This document shows positions 43,854 through 57,234 of a stretch of DNA of 64,000 nucleotides, piece after piece. The notes beneath the pieces were generated by a model that made no database searches, was not told the origin of the DNA, and worked only from the letters and a program-made list of their open reading frames with translations. Both the position numbers and the translations under genes were made by a program. Each line of letters begins with the position of its first letter. Within the stretch, counting starts at the first letter, position 1. This DNA comes from Triplophysa rosa (lineage: Eukaryota > Chordata > Actinopteri > Cypriniformes > Nemacheilidae): positions 6,307,904-6,371,903 of the forward strand of contig NC_079890.1 of assembly GCF_024868665.1 (NCBI RefSeq). Direction: 5' to 3'.

Positions 43854-46800
43854 GATTGGAAGAAACTCTTGTCAATCAAGATTTTCAGGGAGAACTGTCA
43901 ACAGTACTTTAAGAAAGGACATTATGCTGCGATATAGAGCTTATTCACTGATTAATGTTCAAAGGCCACATTTTGTTTAATAAATATAAAACTAGACCAT
44001 CTTACATTAGGAGTATGTGCACCTCTGGTGTGCTCTACCTGCGAGTTGTCCTAGATGCAACCTTGCATGTTTCTTTGCTAGGTGCTTCAGGGCTTAATGC
44101 GAAGAATTTATTCTACTGGCCCGGTCGGGCAAGTGACTCTCATTTTTACTGGCCCCACCACAAAAAAAGTAATAAATAACATTGTGTAGTTATTTGTTTG
44201 TTGTTTTTTATCCATGTAATCTTAATAAATAAGATGATACCACAACAACTATTAGCCTAAATCACAGAAATTTAAAATATTGTTAAAACAACTAATCATT
44301 TTAATCATAAAATAAGAACAAGTAATCAAAGTATGTGCATTAGCACATCAAAATGTAATAAAGAAAAAAACATACAAATAAAACTAGTCTGTGGGTCGGT
44401 CTCAATCAGCTCTCTTGTTCAGTAATCAGGGCACTGATCAGGGAGTCTACCATTTTAAGGGCTGTCTCTTTCGCAACATACTTACAGTGCACTGATTACG
44501 TTGCTCCCTAAAATTTCCCACAATGCAATGTAAAAGTCACAGAGCATCGATGCTCACTATGTTCCCTTACTGGAAATCATGCAACATTTTTGGAAGCTGT
44601 TTAACCGAAATTGCACGAGCCAACTCAAACTTAATGAAACGTGACACGTTTATTTTATTTTAAACACACATTGCTAGACAGGCAGGGAACAAAATGTACT
44701 TAACAGTTGAATTTAATATTAGACCAAATCTGTGCAGGGATATGTAACAAAATAATTAAAGTGTTTCTCATAAGTATTTCAACCATTATAAAAAAATGAA
44801 GCAATAGAGATATCGGTTTTGCCTGTTGTTGATAATTATCAGCTGTCACATCACAGGAAAATAAGTGAACAGTTTCCCAATGTGAAGTGAGCCAGGGTCT
44901 TTGACTCCTCACCCGTGTACTAGGGCTGCACGATAAATCATTAATCAACTGCATGTGATTAGGCAATTTACTACGATCGTTTTTGTGCAGTTCTTCAATG
45001 AAGTAGGTCTGCGGTTAAATGCTGCATCTGCGCAGAAACTCCAAATAAGCATTGCTGAAGAATTACAACACCACACGTAGGCTGCATCCGAAATGGCATA
45101 CTCAATGAGTAGGTACTTAATTTTAGTAAGTACTTACTTAACGAGGGCCAAATGGGTACTGTTTTGCCTGAATGGGTGTAGTATGAATGCGATCGGCCGT
45201 CGTCCGCCATATTGATGTGATCATGTGACATAATTCTTCTTCTCCTTTTTAATGGCGGGTGGCAACTTACGTTTGAGGTGCATATCCGCCACCTACTGTA
45301 CTGGAGTGTGGGCCAGAGATTAGCCATGTGATGTAATGACAAGTGCAACAACTTAAGTTATGAGAGACAGGTTACATTAACACTGTGGTTCTCAACCTTT
45401 TTTGAGTACTGGACCCCATCATATCTCAAACACTTCCTCAAAGACCCCCAAGCCACGCGCTCACACCCCATTCCATTTTCTTTCCCCAGCACAACAACAT
45501 ATTTCCACTAAATTAGTAAAATAAAAAGATTAGCCAAGTCAAAAAAATTATATTTGTTAAGTCAATAAATGTAAGCCTAACTTAACATTACACGTAACCA
45601 TTTAATGGTTTTCAGTTTCATTAAAGTGACACAATAATCACAACCATGTTGCCAAAACATTCTATTTCAGTATCTCCAACATAGGGGTGGGCGATCTGAC
45701 AATATTAAATCGAGATCGATCTTGAAGGTGTCCGCAATCCACTTTTCAACGGAATCGCGAGGATCGTGATCTTGTCTGTCGTCTAAAACAAGAGGTGTGT
45801 TCGACATCATTCAGCGCTGCACAGAACCATTGGCTTATGACATTGAAGCACCGCGAGAGCAGAGACCTCTGCTGCGAGGTCTCACGCGTGCGATAAAGTT
45901 TTGCAAGTGCATTAGACAGAGCTTGTTTGTGTGTGATGTTAATTGATAGCGCACCACTAATTTACTTAGTTTTAGTCTGTTTTGCGATTGAAACTCGTTT
46001 CCCGTCTGCATTTAGTTCATATAGCCTATATCTAGAGTGATTTCCGTGATGCGGTCGCGGAATCCTGCTATTTAAATCTGTCATCTGCCGGTTCTGCGTG
46101 TATGAGTGAATGTGTTGAACAGTTTAACGTGCTCATGGATTTGTATGTCTCACTGTATGAGGACATAAACACATGAACATCATGTCCAGAGCGGCCCTGA
46201 GAGTTCATTTCAGGCGCATTTAACTGTTTTCACTGTTTGAGAAAAACTATCGTCACTGAACTACACACACTAAGCTCAAGTGTCTATTGTGGGAGCGTCT
46301 TCACGACGACTCGTCAAAATAGAACGCAGGTTAACCTAAACGCTTGAATGAAAAAATACTGTAGTGTTCTATAGTAGGCTATTTGACATAGAAATTGTGG
46401 TATTCTTGTTGTAAATTGATCAACTGTAGTAATAGTATTATACAGTACTTTAATATTTAGTAAGGTTCAAACACACTATATTATCTAGGAATTTTACTGC
46501 AGTTTACTATAGGCCTAGTAAATACTATAGTATAGGCTACTACAGCATTTTTATGTGGACAAATATATTACTATGGTATAGTAAAAAAATGGACACGAAT
46601 ACCTCTTATATAACAAAAGCTCGGTTTAAAATTGATGTCTTTACTCATGACACCATCGGCAGCCTCCCGTGCACTTTGGAAAGAATGAGAAAACGGCTCG
46701 ACCTGTGGTTTCACTGCATTATTCTAGATGTGACATTAAAATACTCTATATGAATAATTAATAAGTAATAAATAATGTCTATATTTTGTGCGGGTATAGG

Positions 46801-46981
46801 AGATCCCCAGCGGGCACCTTGACGTTGAAAAGACGTAAAATTTACATCAAACAAAACTTCAAATTTACTTCAAATTGACATCAAAAATGCAACTCAGACT
46901 GTCAGCAAAATTTTGACGTCCATTTGACATCAAACTTTTACATAAAAAAAGCTGGCCAATGCACCCATGTTGTATTTTTTT
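43854..46981. repeat. Intron 3, middle: several isolated hAT-like ends
   Basis: I see TAGGGCTGCACGATAAATC at 44923, AGTGGTTCTCAACCTTTTTT at 45385 and TAGGGGTGGGCGATCTGAC at 45685, each typical of a fish hAT family left end. TCAATGAGTAGG (45096) matches the inverse of 29545. GACGTC/GACGTT words near 46812-46935 resemble the 23168-23250 cluster. I did not find partners with target duplications. No exon. Confidence 0.5.
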
Positions 46982-47915
46982 TAGGCGTTAACGCATGCGA
47001 TTAATTTTTTCAAATTAACGCGTGAAAAATATTTAACGCAATTAATGCAGCATCCGTTTGTTTTGACATTCTTTGTCTAGCGTTACATTATGTAATCACG
47101 CTCTTATTCGTGTACAGGCTTTTAAAAACCACTTCAGTGCAATTTTAAACAGTTGCTTTGCTTCTAAACTGTGGGACGCGGCAAAACGCAACGCGAGGTC
47201 CAGTCTGGTGTAAACAGTCATGGGCTGAAGGCTGCGTCGGTGAATCTCTGTCAGACAGCGCATACGTGTTAAGTTCTCTTTCGTGCTTGAATGGATAAAA
47301 CCATACAAGATTATGTCAGAGAGCCCGTTTTGTCTAGCATTTTCTTAAGCACAGACTTCAAAGTGTAAAATAAAATCTTAAATGAATGCAAAGAGTTGTG
47401 AAAATGGGAGTGCGGTGACGGTCAGATCTGCGTACTGAGACAGCTCTTAAAGGGGCCACGTTCTTAAACGTGCTGCTGTGACTCCTGTCACTAACGTTAA
47501 TCAAACAACAAAATAAAAGAAGAAATCAATGTGATTTTGTAGCTTTAATGAGAATTCTTCTGCATTTAATTTATAATTTAGCATTAAAGACTGTAAAGTG
47601 TTTGAGAACTTCCTTCAATTTCTGTATATTTCATGATAGCTCTCAATTATATTGTTGAATGGCTATAATTAATGTTAAAATAATCAATTTAATAGAGACA
47701 TCAGTTACAGTACTAATATCAAAATGTTTTCTTTCATTCATAAAATGACGCTGTTAAAGAAATATGTTGTTTCTACATCAATTTGAAGATTAAATGTGAA
47801 ATTATTCAAATGTAAAAGTATATTTTAAAATTATTGTTATGTGTGATTAATCGTGATTAATCACAGAAAATGTGTGATTAATCCGATTAATTTTTTTAAT
47901 CGATTGACAGCACTA
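46982..47915. mobile_element. Non-autonomous hAT, second copy, 5' end eroded
   Basis: Close copy of 37062-38025. The left end reads TAGGCGTTAACGCATGCG, missing about nine bases after TAGG. The right end CGATTGACAGCACTA is intact. Flanking 8-mers ATTTTTTT and ATTTTTAA agree at six of eight positions. An internal deletion of about 23 bases lies near 47160. Confidence 0.8.
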
Positions 47916-47935
47916 ATTTTTAAATTATTTTAACA

Positions 47936-48119
47936 AACCACCGTATTGTGATCAGTGTTTGCTTTAGTTGGGCTCTTGACTCTTGTTTTTAATCTTTAGA
48001 TTTTTTGGCAATCTATTTGTTGTGATACAATCACTTTGAAATTCCCTAAATAATTTTGAGTGTGTTGTGTTAGTGATGAGTGAATACTGTGTGATACTAG
48101 AGTGTGATTTTAAAACAAT
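47936..48119. repeat. Recurrent transposon module, left part
   Basis: GTGATCAGTGTTTGCTTTAG followed by CTCTTGACTCTTG, as at 2642 and 13855. It continues on the other side of the hAT copy, at 50129-50330. Confidence 0.6.
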
Positions 48120-48127
48120 GTTATGAC

Positions 48128-50128
48128 TATGGTTGTTCCGATACCGATACTAGTATCGGAAATTCCACCGATACCACATAAAATTCTGGTATCGGAATCG
48201 GCGAGTACTTGAATCCATACATACCAATTTCTTAAACAGGACGTAGTTATGCCCGCTAGCTTTGCTTAATGCTGGAAATGGCAAGGCTTCTTCACTGCTC
48301 AGAATGCAAACACAGAAAGTTGTGCTGTGAAGAAGAAATGAAAATGCGTTAGGGACATGCATGAATATTCGATCCGCAATAATTATTAGAAAATTAAAAA
48401 TGCTATTTGAATATTTTTTTTCATAAAAAAAACTGCATCACCACAGGTTTGTACAGAAAATGTACAGAATGTACAGTCAATACAGTCAATGTACAGAAAA
48501 TATAAAAAATAATTTGCATGTGTCCTAAATCTTTCTACAGTCAGATCGCAAGCTAGTTTAAATATTTTAAGTTCACGCAGGGCGGCCTGACGGATCGCGT
48601 GTTATGCTCAGCTCACATCACCAAAAAATGGTTTAAAAACTGGTGAGCCACAGAATTCGTTAACATTACATTACTTATATATACAGTAAGTTGGTATAAA
48701 AATACCAACGTAATATTAAATGATTCGATGATTCATTTATTTATTACCATGACTTGTTCGGAGTGGTTGTTTGTTCGTTAGAAATATGTTGGGCTAACTA
48801 ATGCTGATTTCAATAACCTTAAACATTAAAATGTACATTTCACTGCAACTAATGTTAATAAATTTGGCCTTCGCATAAGACTGGTACCTTTCTCCATACC
48901 TAAAGCCTGCATTTTCCTCCTAAGAACTTCAGGGTCGTCGCCTTCAAGTTATAACCTGTAAATAAATCCGCACGGGTGTTTGTTTTAAAACGCGTTGAAA
49001 TTCTTTAGTTAGCCTTAGTTGAATTTACTTATTGATGTAAATGCAATGCAAAGCTAAACAGGACAGACACTGACCATGAAGCGACAAAGAAAACAATATT
49101 TGCGGTGGTGATCAGCAGAATTAGTCATTCTTCCTCAAATGCCGGTCACGTAATAAACAACAAGCACTAAAATGGCTCCGTCTTTGTTTTTAGGATCAAT
49201 TAACAGTCGGTATGGAGGTATCAAGAAGCCTGTTTACTTTATTTATTATCATAATATAATTATCAACATATACATTATCAACATTAAAGCCAGATATTCT
49301 TGTCAGATCTGGGTTTTGTTACCGGGAGTTAGAGAAGAGCAACGCACCACATTATTCACGTTCTCCGCTGTCGGCTTGTAAACTGTCGGCTTGTTGAACA
49401 GACTTTCAACAGAGTAAAATAGACCTACTGTATTATGCTAGTTTTTCTTATCAAGAACATGTTAAACAAAATAAAGAAGATAACCATATATCACAGACTT
49501 TCAATATGCGTTTTGTTTTGCATGTATGGTTTTTGTATGATTTCGCTTCGCGCAGGTTTAAATGCAGTTTTTATGTATCTTATGTATAATCTTTTCAACA
49601 TTAAAAACCCTATATACAGGATCTAATATTAGTGCATTATGAATATTTAATGATAGTTATAAGCTTGATGTGAAATTGTGACTAAATAAAAACGAAACAA
49701 ATGACATATTTTTTTTCACTTAATTTAAATAAACGAATATTTGTTTTTTATGAGCTCAAATATTTTAATATGAAATTATTGAAAAATGCCCATCCCCTGT
49801 GCTAGCGCTGTTTGGCAGTATTTCAGAGTGGACCAACCAGCCAGTAAAACTGCGACTTAAGAAAAATAAATAATATTAATGTCTGTTAAATGTCTGTCAG
49901 ATAATAAAATACTCTCTAATTTACTGTATGTATTTGTTCATGTATTATTAAGGGATAAGTCTAAAGCACACCATACAATAATTATATCAATTCTCACAGG
50001 GCTAGTATGTACAGCTGTATACAGATACACATCCTGGTATCGGATCAGTACTCGGTATCGGCTGATACCCTGAGCCCAGGTATCGGAATCGGTATCGGGA
50101 AGGAAAAAAGGGTATCGGAACATCCCTA
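48128..50128. mobile_element. Inner-type non-autonomous hAT, copy B (2.0 kb)
   Basis: Close copy of 34392-36400, with ends TATGGTTGTTCCGATACC and, inverted, TAGGGATGTTCCGATACC. The 8-bp duplication GTTATGAC lies at 48120-48127 and 50129-50136. The homologous unoccupied site is at 2868-2875. A block of about nine bases near 48218 is missing relative to copy A. Confidence 0.92.
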
Positions 50129-50330
50129 GTTATGACTGTCATAATATCAGGATACACTCAAAAACTGTAAACAAACTGAATAAATTAGACATCAAGAATC
50201 AGTGTATGAAACTCAACAATGGTGACAATTAACAAAAGAAAGCTTTATGCTGCAATGCATGCTGGGTAACATCAAAGTACAAAACGCATTCATGACTAGC
50301 ATGCATTGTAATTGATCTGTATTAGTTTGA
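50129..50330. repeat. Recurrent transposon module, right part with hairpin core
   Basis: CTCAACAATGGTGACAATTA then GCTGCAATGCATGCTGGG, as at 21330. The mirror half is only partly present (CTAGCATGCATTG). Confidence 0.55.
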
Positions 50331-53170
50331 AGATTGTCACCAGTGGCACAAATAATGAATTTCACATTTCCTTATGACAACCATTAATTTTAAAGTAGGT
50401 TATAATCGAGACATGATGTAACTAGAGATATGTTAAAGTTGTACTCTACGTATACCGTAAACCATTGAAATATGTTAAGAAATGTAAGCGTGATTGTGCT
50501 TTTAATGCCAAAAAAGCGCAGGTCTCCCATTGGGTTCAGTGGGCTTTTTAGTGCACTGTTGCCCTCACCAATATGGCGGCGCCATTGACGTATCGCAGCA
50601 GCGGAGCAAAGCGGCCATTGCGGCGTCTAGTTATTTATTATGTTTATGACAGACACTCTTCAACTGTAGCTCTCTCTCTCTCATTTTGAAGTCTGTGTCC
50701 TCCGGAGGTCGCATTCAAAAGCGTATGTGGCCGACAGATGCATTCTCCGGAGAACACAGCCTTTGAAATGTGATGCAGCATGCATTTTTATTTAATGCCA
50801 ATTTAATATTAAAATCTTATCAGTTAATGGTTAATGTTCGGATAACAATTGTCGGTTAGGAAAATTAACCGAAATGAGCGCCCCTAACTATAATTTACCT
50901 ATGGTATTTGTTGTAAAAAAATTCTCATCATATTAACTATAGGTTAACCATGAAATCTGTCATAATTTTGAAGCAAAGTCCTAAATATTGTTATCTAAAT
51001 AAACTTTTTAACAAAATTCTCACTATATTAACTATTGGTTAACCATGAAATATGTAATAATTTTGAGGTAAAGTCCTAAATATTACCTTACCTAAATAAA
51101 CAAAAAATGTTAATTATCTCAGCTGTTTAATCAAAGTGATGCATTTTTAAGGAGTGATAAAGAAGAACAAATGAAGATGGAAGAATACGGTTTCTTTTGT
51201 TTAAAAGCAGATCCTCTGTTTTTTCATTTGATATATTGTTTGTCCATGTATTTGTTACAGAAAAATGAACTGTGAGCCATCAAATTTTTGTGAAAATGTA
51301 CAAAAATGCTGGCGCTGGCTGGCAACTTTTTTTTATTAAAAAACGCTGGCGCCTGCAACTTTTTTTTAAAAGACTGGCGGGGAAAGAGTTAACCAAACTG
51401 TTCATATCCAATATTTAATGTAGCTAAAATGGCTAAAACTAACTTTTTTTTAGCAGTCAGTTACAGGCCTAATTAATATAGACTATTCATGAAGGGAGAG
51501 AGCTCAATTTTTGTTTGAATTGACTTTGTTTTGCTCAATTTTATAATAAGTTTTATTTTATTTTATTGTAAAGCAAGACAAATTATAAAAAGCACATTTT
51601 GACTATTCACTGTGCAATAGTGAAAAAAATGGCTTAATAAATAGAAGAAATGCAAAAAAACATGTTTGGTGTTCTGTATTATTTGGCCTTCGACCAAGTG
51701 TTTCACATCATGTTCGGATTCGGCCAAGAATTTTTGCTTCGGTGCATCCCTATACGCAAGTAAGGTGGGCGTACCTGTCAGTACAATTGCTTTGGAACCT
51801 GGAACTTTACACAACGTTCCCTGATTTGTTTCACTTTCTCCTCACCTCTTCTTTTATTTTCCTTGTCCATAAAACCATATCATTTTCACATGCTACTTAA
51901 TTTTTTGTTTGGATAAATGAAAAATATATATTTTTTGTTTTCTGTGATAATTTATTTATGAAAAGTGTTGAATCGTGCCAAAATCCGTTTAAACCACCAG
52001 AATAAATTTATCTTGTGAATAATCCCTTTCAAATGCCCTCATGTATCTGTTATAGTTGCAGGTTAAAAAGACATTTAAGCAATGTTGTTATATATATATT
52101 AGAGGCAAATATACATATAAAACACCAATTCGCTGTTCTTGCATCACAGCTGTCAGGGCTCCAGACAAAAAAAATCTAATAACAAGCCTTTGGCTCCTAT
52201 TAGGGAAAAAAAACAGGCACAAATAAATGTTTAAGAGCCATATTACATGAGTTTACATTTTAAATCACGTACTTTGTTATCCTGTTGTGTGTACATCTTC
52301 ACCCTAGATTTTTGCCTATACCCCACCTCCAGAAACAAAGGGACGTTGGAATGTTCGAAAAGTGTCAGCATTTACGATGTTCGTTTTACCACCAAACCCA
52401 GAACGAAAATGCAATTCGCCCAGACTATGCCGGGCACTTAAGACGTGAAAAAAAACTCAATTGAGTATTTTGCGCATTGTCTGAGATGCGTGCTTTCTCA
52501 AACAGCCTGTGAGAACAGAATCAAGTTCTCTTTTGCGTAGGCAAGGCTCAATAACAAGCAAATTATATTTTTTGTGACGATACAGCACTGGCTCGATCGG
52601 GCAAGTGACAGTTCTGTTAACTGGCCCGAGGGTCTCCCATGCTGGCCCTGGGCCATTGGCCAATCTTTATTGTTGAACCCTGTGCTTTCATGCGGGGGTT
52701 CGCACATCGGCCGAGATAGGACAGCTCGCCCACATCACTGTTCATTCCAACTCTCTAACCATTAGGCCACAACTGCCCCCCTTCTAATGATTATATTCTA
52801 GAGATTTGCATGCTTTTTATACTTGGCTTCATGCAGAACAGTCAAGTTATTCCACACTGACTGAATCGATCTTTTTTACCCTTTATTCAGAGATGTATTG
52901 TCATGTTGGAATAAAAAATGGCCCTTCCCAATCTGTTGCTATAAAATTAGAAAGATGCAATTCCCTAGAATATCATTATATGCTGTAACATTAAGATTTG
53001 TACTCATGGAAATGACCAAAGTAGTCAAATCAGTCCATTAGAAGGGGCTGTCCCCATACTATTGACCATATAGTGTATGTAACCTTTAAACACACTCTTT
53101 ATTGTACATCAAAGTTTAACTTAAATCTCCCTAATATTTGTATTTTAAAATGTTGTGCTTTATTTCATAG
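50331..53170. repeat. Intron 3, right part: repeat fragments
   Basis: TTCGGTGCATCCCTA (51737-51751) is a hAT right end. The following ACGCAAGTAAGGTGGGCG recurs at 55492. CAGGGCTCCAGAC at 52154 and GTTGAACCCTG at 52672-52682 could be two ends of one element, but their flanks share no 8-mer. Bases 52560-52665 match 38960-39060 inverted. TCTCTAACCATTAGGCC (52753) is the minus-strand A-box of the SINE family. Bases 51310-51390 carry short GCTGGCGC-plus-T-run repeats. No exon. Confidence 0.5.
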
Positions 53171-53248
53171 ATACTATATATCTAAAGGTGCCGTTATAGA
53201 CCAACTAGGTGGTGACCTCAATTCTACTCCACTCCATTGGGCCATACG
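53171..53248 (+). CDS. zdhhc13: zdhhc13 exon 4, ankyrin repeat
   Basis: Acceptor TATTTCATAG, then the second half of the split Lys codon and [20 protein letters not shown], followed by LHWAI. The [21 protein letters not shown] block is nearly invariant in vertebrate ZDHHC13 and ZDHHC17. It has 78 bases, phase 2 at both ends, donor GTGAGT. Confidence 0.95.
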
Positions 53249-55820
53249 GTGAGTACTGGCTATATCCCTACTTTCAAATAATGTTGTGAATTATGTCAAA
53301 TTAGCTTTAATATGTTGCATAAGTAAAATTGGCAAAATGCTTTGGTGTATTTTTTTTTTTTTTTGCTGAAGTATTTTGTATACTTTCAGTTAAACAATTA
53401 AAGGAGCAATGTTGAGATTTAAGCGGCATCTAATGGTGACCATCGGCTTAGTCCACTGCTCATTGCTCCCTTTCGAAGCATTGCGGTGGCTGACACAGGA
53501 CAAAGAGTTGTCACGTTTTAGCTTCTATGGTGAAGGAGATAACATATTTACGAAATGCGTTCTGTTGAGCAGTTTGTCCGTTTGGGGCTACTGTAGAAAC
53601 ATGGCTGCGCAACAGGACTAGTTCCGTTTAGGGGCATCCATGGTGTAGAAAGAAATAGCTCATTCTAAGGCAGGGTTTCGTGAAGAATTTGCAGGGGAAT
53701 TGTGAGTTACAGTTCACTGAATCTCTACCAGTGTTGTTTACAATACTTAGAAAAAAGTTGAATTGCAAACTAATGTTACAGGCTACAATATTACAATTGT
53801 TATGTAAAATTCTAATGTAAAATAAAACAGTTTAAAATTAATGTTTTTTTTTTAGATTAACGTCCAAATGTGTTCTTAAAATATATTTTCTTAAATCCCA
53901 GAGGGTACGTCAAGTAAATAATTTAGATAAAAGGGGTTTAGCTGACAAAAAAGTTTGACCCCTTTCTAAGGTAATAAAACAATAGTTCATTATGTAAGGT
54001 CTGAAGAGGTAATTATGTATATCAGCGATTCCCATACAATGCATTTACTTGTATATTTATGGCTGCCCAAGTATTTTTGGCGTCACATTTTTTTTATCCA
54101 TCCATGCTAATGACAGTGTATGTGATCCAATAACTAGTGGATAAACAGCGCTTGCGCGTCTTCTCTCCTTCCTGACTTGTTTGGTGTGAGTGTAGCGTGG
54201 CCGCGTACACGCGTCCTCATCTTCCGTGTTCGCATGCACTCTCACTTTCGGTGAGCTCCATGTGTGTGCGCGAGCCCTCGGCCTCTCGTATTTAAGTCAC
54301 TTGTATTTAAAATCAAAGAACACATTGTCGAGAAAGGGCAAACAGCATATACAGTAGCTGCTCTTTAATGTAGATGTACTGTATTGTGATTTTGTGTTGC
54401 GATGATGTTGCGTTTATAAATCAGAATTTTAACAGCGGTTAAAGTGACTGCTGGTGGAATCCTGTTGTAAAATACACCCATGTTCATTCTTTACTTCTTT
54501 TTTGAAGCTGCTAGCGTCTGTTTTACATTATAATCCTATGGAGTAAACCGTGTTTTCAAAAAACGTCCTAAGCGCTTTTTAAAACGCCAGCGCCGGTGTC
54601 TTTTTCTGCAGCTTAGAGCGTCTTTTGAGGTTGAAAAAAGTTCTACTTTTCTGAATAAAACGCCCTACGTCAAGCTCCTTTTTCACAGCTAACCAATGAC
54701 AGAGACCTGTCTTTCCATAACAACATGCGAGGAACGTGATTGGTCGAAAAAATAAAATGGCGGCCGAAACGCGTTGAAGGATAGTTTTGTATAAATGTAA
54801 GTTTAATTTTCACTTTCAACAACTTCTGATTGCATTTCTATTGAGAAATTAGTATTGTAGTTTTAAAATATGTGATTAGTTATTGCAAAGACGCTCTCCG
54901 TTTCTAATTCAAATAGACTTCCGTTACGCTGCATATGTTTCTCTGGGCTGCCTTCGTGCGCGGAGTCATGGCGTTCGGCTGCTATTTATAACCGAACGCT
55001 GCAAGCGTTTTTTTTTACTAAAAAAGCGCTTTTGTCAACTTTTTCTTGTCAAAAAAATAGCTAGCACAACATGATGACGTCACAAATATGCTAATTAGAT
55101 TAAATTTTCTCCACAATGCAGCTTTAAAGATTCCATTGACACACATCAAGTCCATTTCACACATTGCACACATCAAGATTTTCTGTGATCACGAACGTTT
55201 TTATGCTTTTCACTATCACCATGTTTTCATGTCTTTAATTGAAATAGTTTGTTCCAGTCATTCTTTTGATCGTTTTAAGTCATATTTTCATTGTAAAAAT
55301 AAAAAAAGTTATAAGTTGCCCTTGCATGTATTAGACACGTACAATTGCTAAAATTAAAGTGTCGGAACAAAAGTTGCATTCTATCTAAAAGCCAATGCTC
55401 ACCCAGACCTGCCTGAAACTCTTCGTGCAACCACACCCCCACAAATCTACGTCAGTTCATGGTATGATTTGACTAAGACCACCCAAATGTATACGCAAGT
55501 AAGGTGGGCGTACCTGTCAGTACAATTGCTTTGGAACCTGATGTTCCAAATATGGTAAGAGCCGTTACATTTCCGTCACACGCTTGCAGTATTCGACCAA
55601 TCACTACGCACTAGTTAACTGGCCAATCATAGCACACCTTGCTTTTCAGAGCGATGAGCTTCGTAAAATATCTGCACGTTTCAGAGAGGCGGGGCAAAGA
55701 GGAGATACTAACATGCACGGTATGTGGAAAATACAGCGCTTTTGAACATTAAATCGTGTATACACACTGCATTAAACGTTTTTTCCTGGCTCAAAATGAG
55801 GTGGAGGTGGTGCCATCCTG
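53249..55820. other. Intron 4, left part
   Basis: Bases 53400-53660 look like a dispersed repeat (GGCATCTAATGGTGACCATC). Bases 54560-55040 contain CTTTTTAAAACGCCAGCGCC and, inverted, AAAAAGCGCTTTTGTCAAC words, probably another hAT-like element. 55491-55545 repeats 51752-51800. No gene. Confidence 0.4.
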
Positions 55821-56677
55821 GGGCCGGATTCACAAAACATTCTTTAGAAGAAAATTCTTCTTGACTGCCATGTTTTTTCTTAAATTATAATTTAAGAAAA
55901 AAGTTGGCAATGTTTTGTATTCCTGACAAAAACTTCTTGAGACAGTTCTTAAAAATTTTCTCTAAATTCATTTTAGGAAAAAAATTAAGAATCCAAATTC
56001 TCGAAAGAAAATCTTTCGTAAATATCATCTTAATATCAGCCTAAATCTCAAAAGGTAAGATGTTTAAACATGTATTTGGCTGTTTCACATGTGACGTGTA
56101 TTGTATTGAGCCAGAGTATTTTTTTGACGTTTACTTGCCATTAGGGAATATTTATTTTGATATAATAACGATAAGGTTAACGATAAGAGTGCTTTTTACA
56201 TTATTCTGGGACAAAGTGACTGGAAACGGAGGGTCACAAGTTATTATGCCGTAGTAACACACCAAAAGTATTATAATATATTATATATTTTTTAACTCTT
56301 GCTAACATATTAGCTAACATGTGATCGCAAATGCCATTTAACACAACACATGCTAATATACAGTATTAGGCTATATAAGAATGCGATGTGCTTGTTACAC
56401 ACAAAGTTTATTGCATAGATAAACATATACAGTTACCACACGAGCAAGCGAGTGTAATCATATTATTTTATCCTTAAGATGAAAATGAAGATGTTCTTAA
56501 GAAAATATTTGAGAAGGTTTTAAGAAATGTTTGAGAATCACACTTACGAACATTCTTACGAACTTCCTATAATTAATCTTAAGAACAATCTTATTTTTTG
56601 TCTTAAGAACAATTTTATATTTTGTCTTAAGAACAATTTTATATTTTATCTTAAGAACAGTTTTGTGAATCCGGCCC
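55821..56677. mobile_element. DNA transposon with perfect 18-bp termini
   Basis: GGGCCGGATTCACAAAAC at 55821-55838 is exactly inverted at 56660-56677. The 857-bp interior is rich in TTAAGAA/TTCTTAA words. Near the right end there are three to four units of about 25 bp containing CTTAAGAACAATTTTATATT. The flanks ATCCTG and ATCTTG are similar but not exact, so the target duplication is uncertain. No transposase. Confidence 0.75.
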
Positions 56678-57234
56678 GATCTTGTACACACACACGTACT
56701 ACCGTACCTTTAAGTGGCTTAACCAAAGTGACTTTGACATATTAAAAGTTTTTAAAAAATTAGATGAACATGAAAATATTACGTTTTATTCAACCAAACA
56801 GAAATGTTTTTTTTTTAAATCAAATAAAGCTTTTCTATTATTTTCAACTAACTTTTCAGCCCACAATAGCCAACTGAATTAACCAGTCTTACTAAATGAG
56901 CAGAGCTCATTCACATCTTGCATTCTCTGTGGTTCACTTTAAATGATTCAATGATCTCTTAGATTCATTTAAACTATTGAACATTTCAGTCACTAACGAA
57001 TATGTTCAAATGTGCAAATCGTTCTGAACGCAATGTGCGTTCATACTGGGGAACTCGCTGTGTACAGTATACGCTGATTCAACGATCCAACTGCACAGCT
57101 GAAGACATTACAATGATGGACGTCATGTTAATTTAAGACATTTCAAGAAATTAAACGTACTTGGATGCAAAACAAAAGCTGTGAAACACAGCTAGCTCTT
57201 GTTCTGGAACTCTTTTTAGCACCTCAGTGTGCTG
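56678..57234. other. Intron 4 non-coding stretch
   Basis: AT-rich. No exon or element boundary is seen. Confidence 0.35.

Noticed and set aside
43157..43879. 240-codon minus-strand frame opposite the LINE
   Set aside because: Antisense of the LINE endonuclease region; the plus strand has the recognisable motifs.
52154..52682. One hAT element with CAGGGCTC and GAACCCTG ends
   Set aside because: The 8-mers outside the two ends (ACAGCTGT and TGCTTTCA) do not match, so the ends may belong to different insertions.
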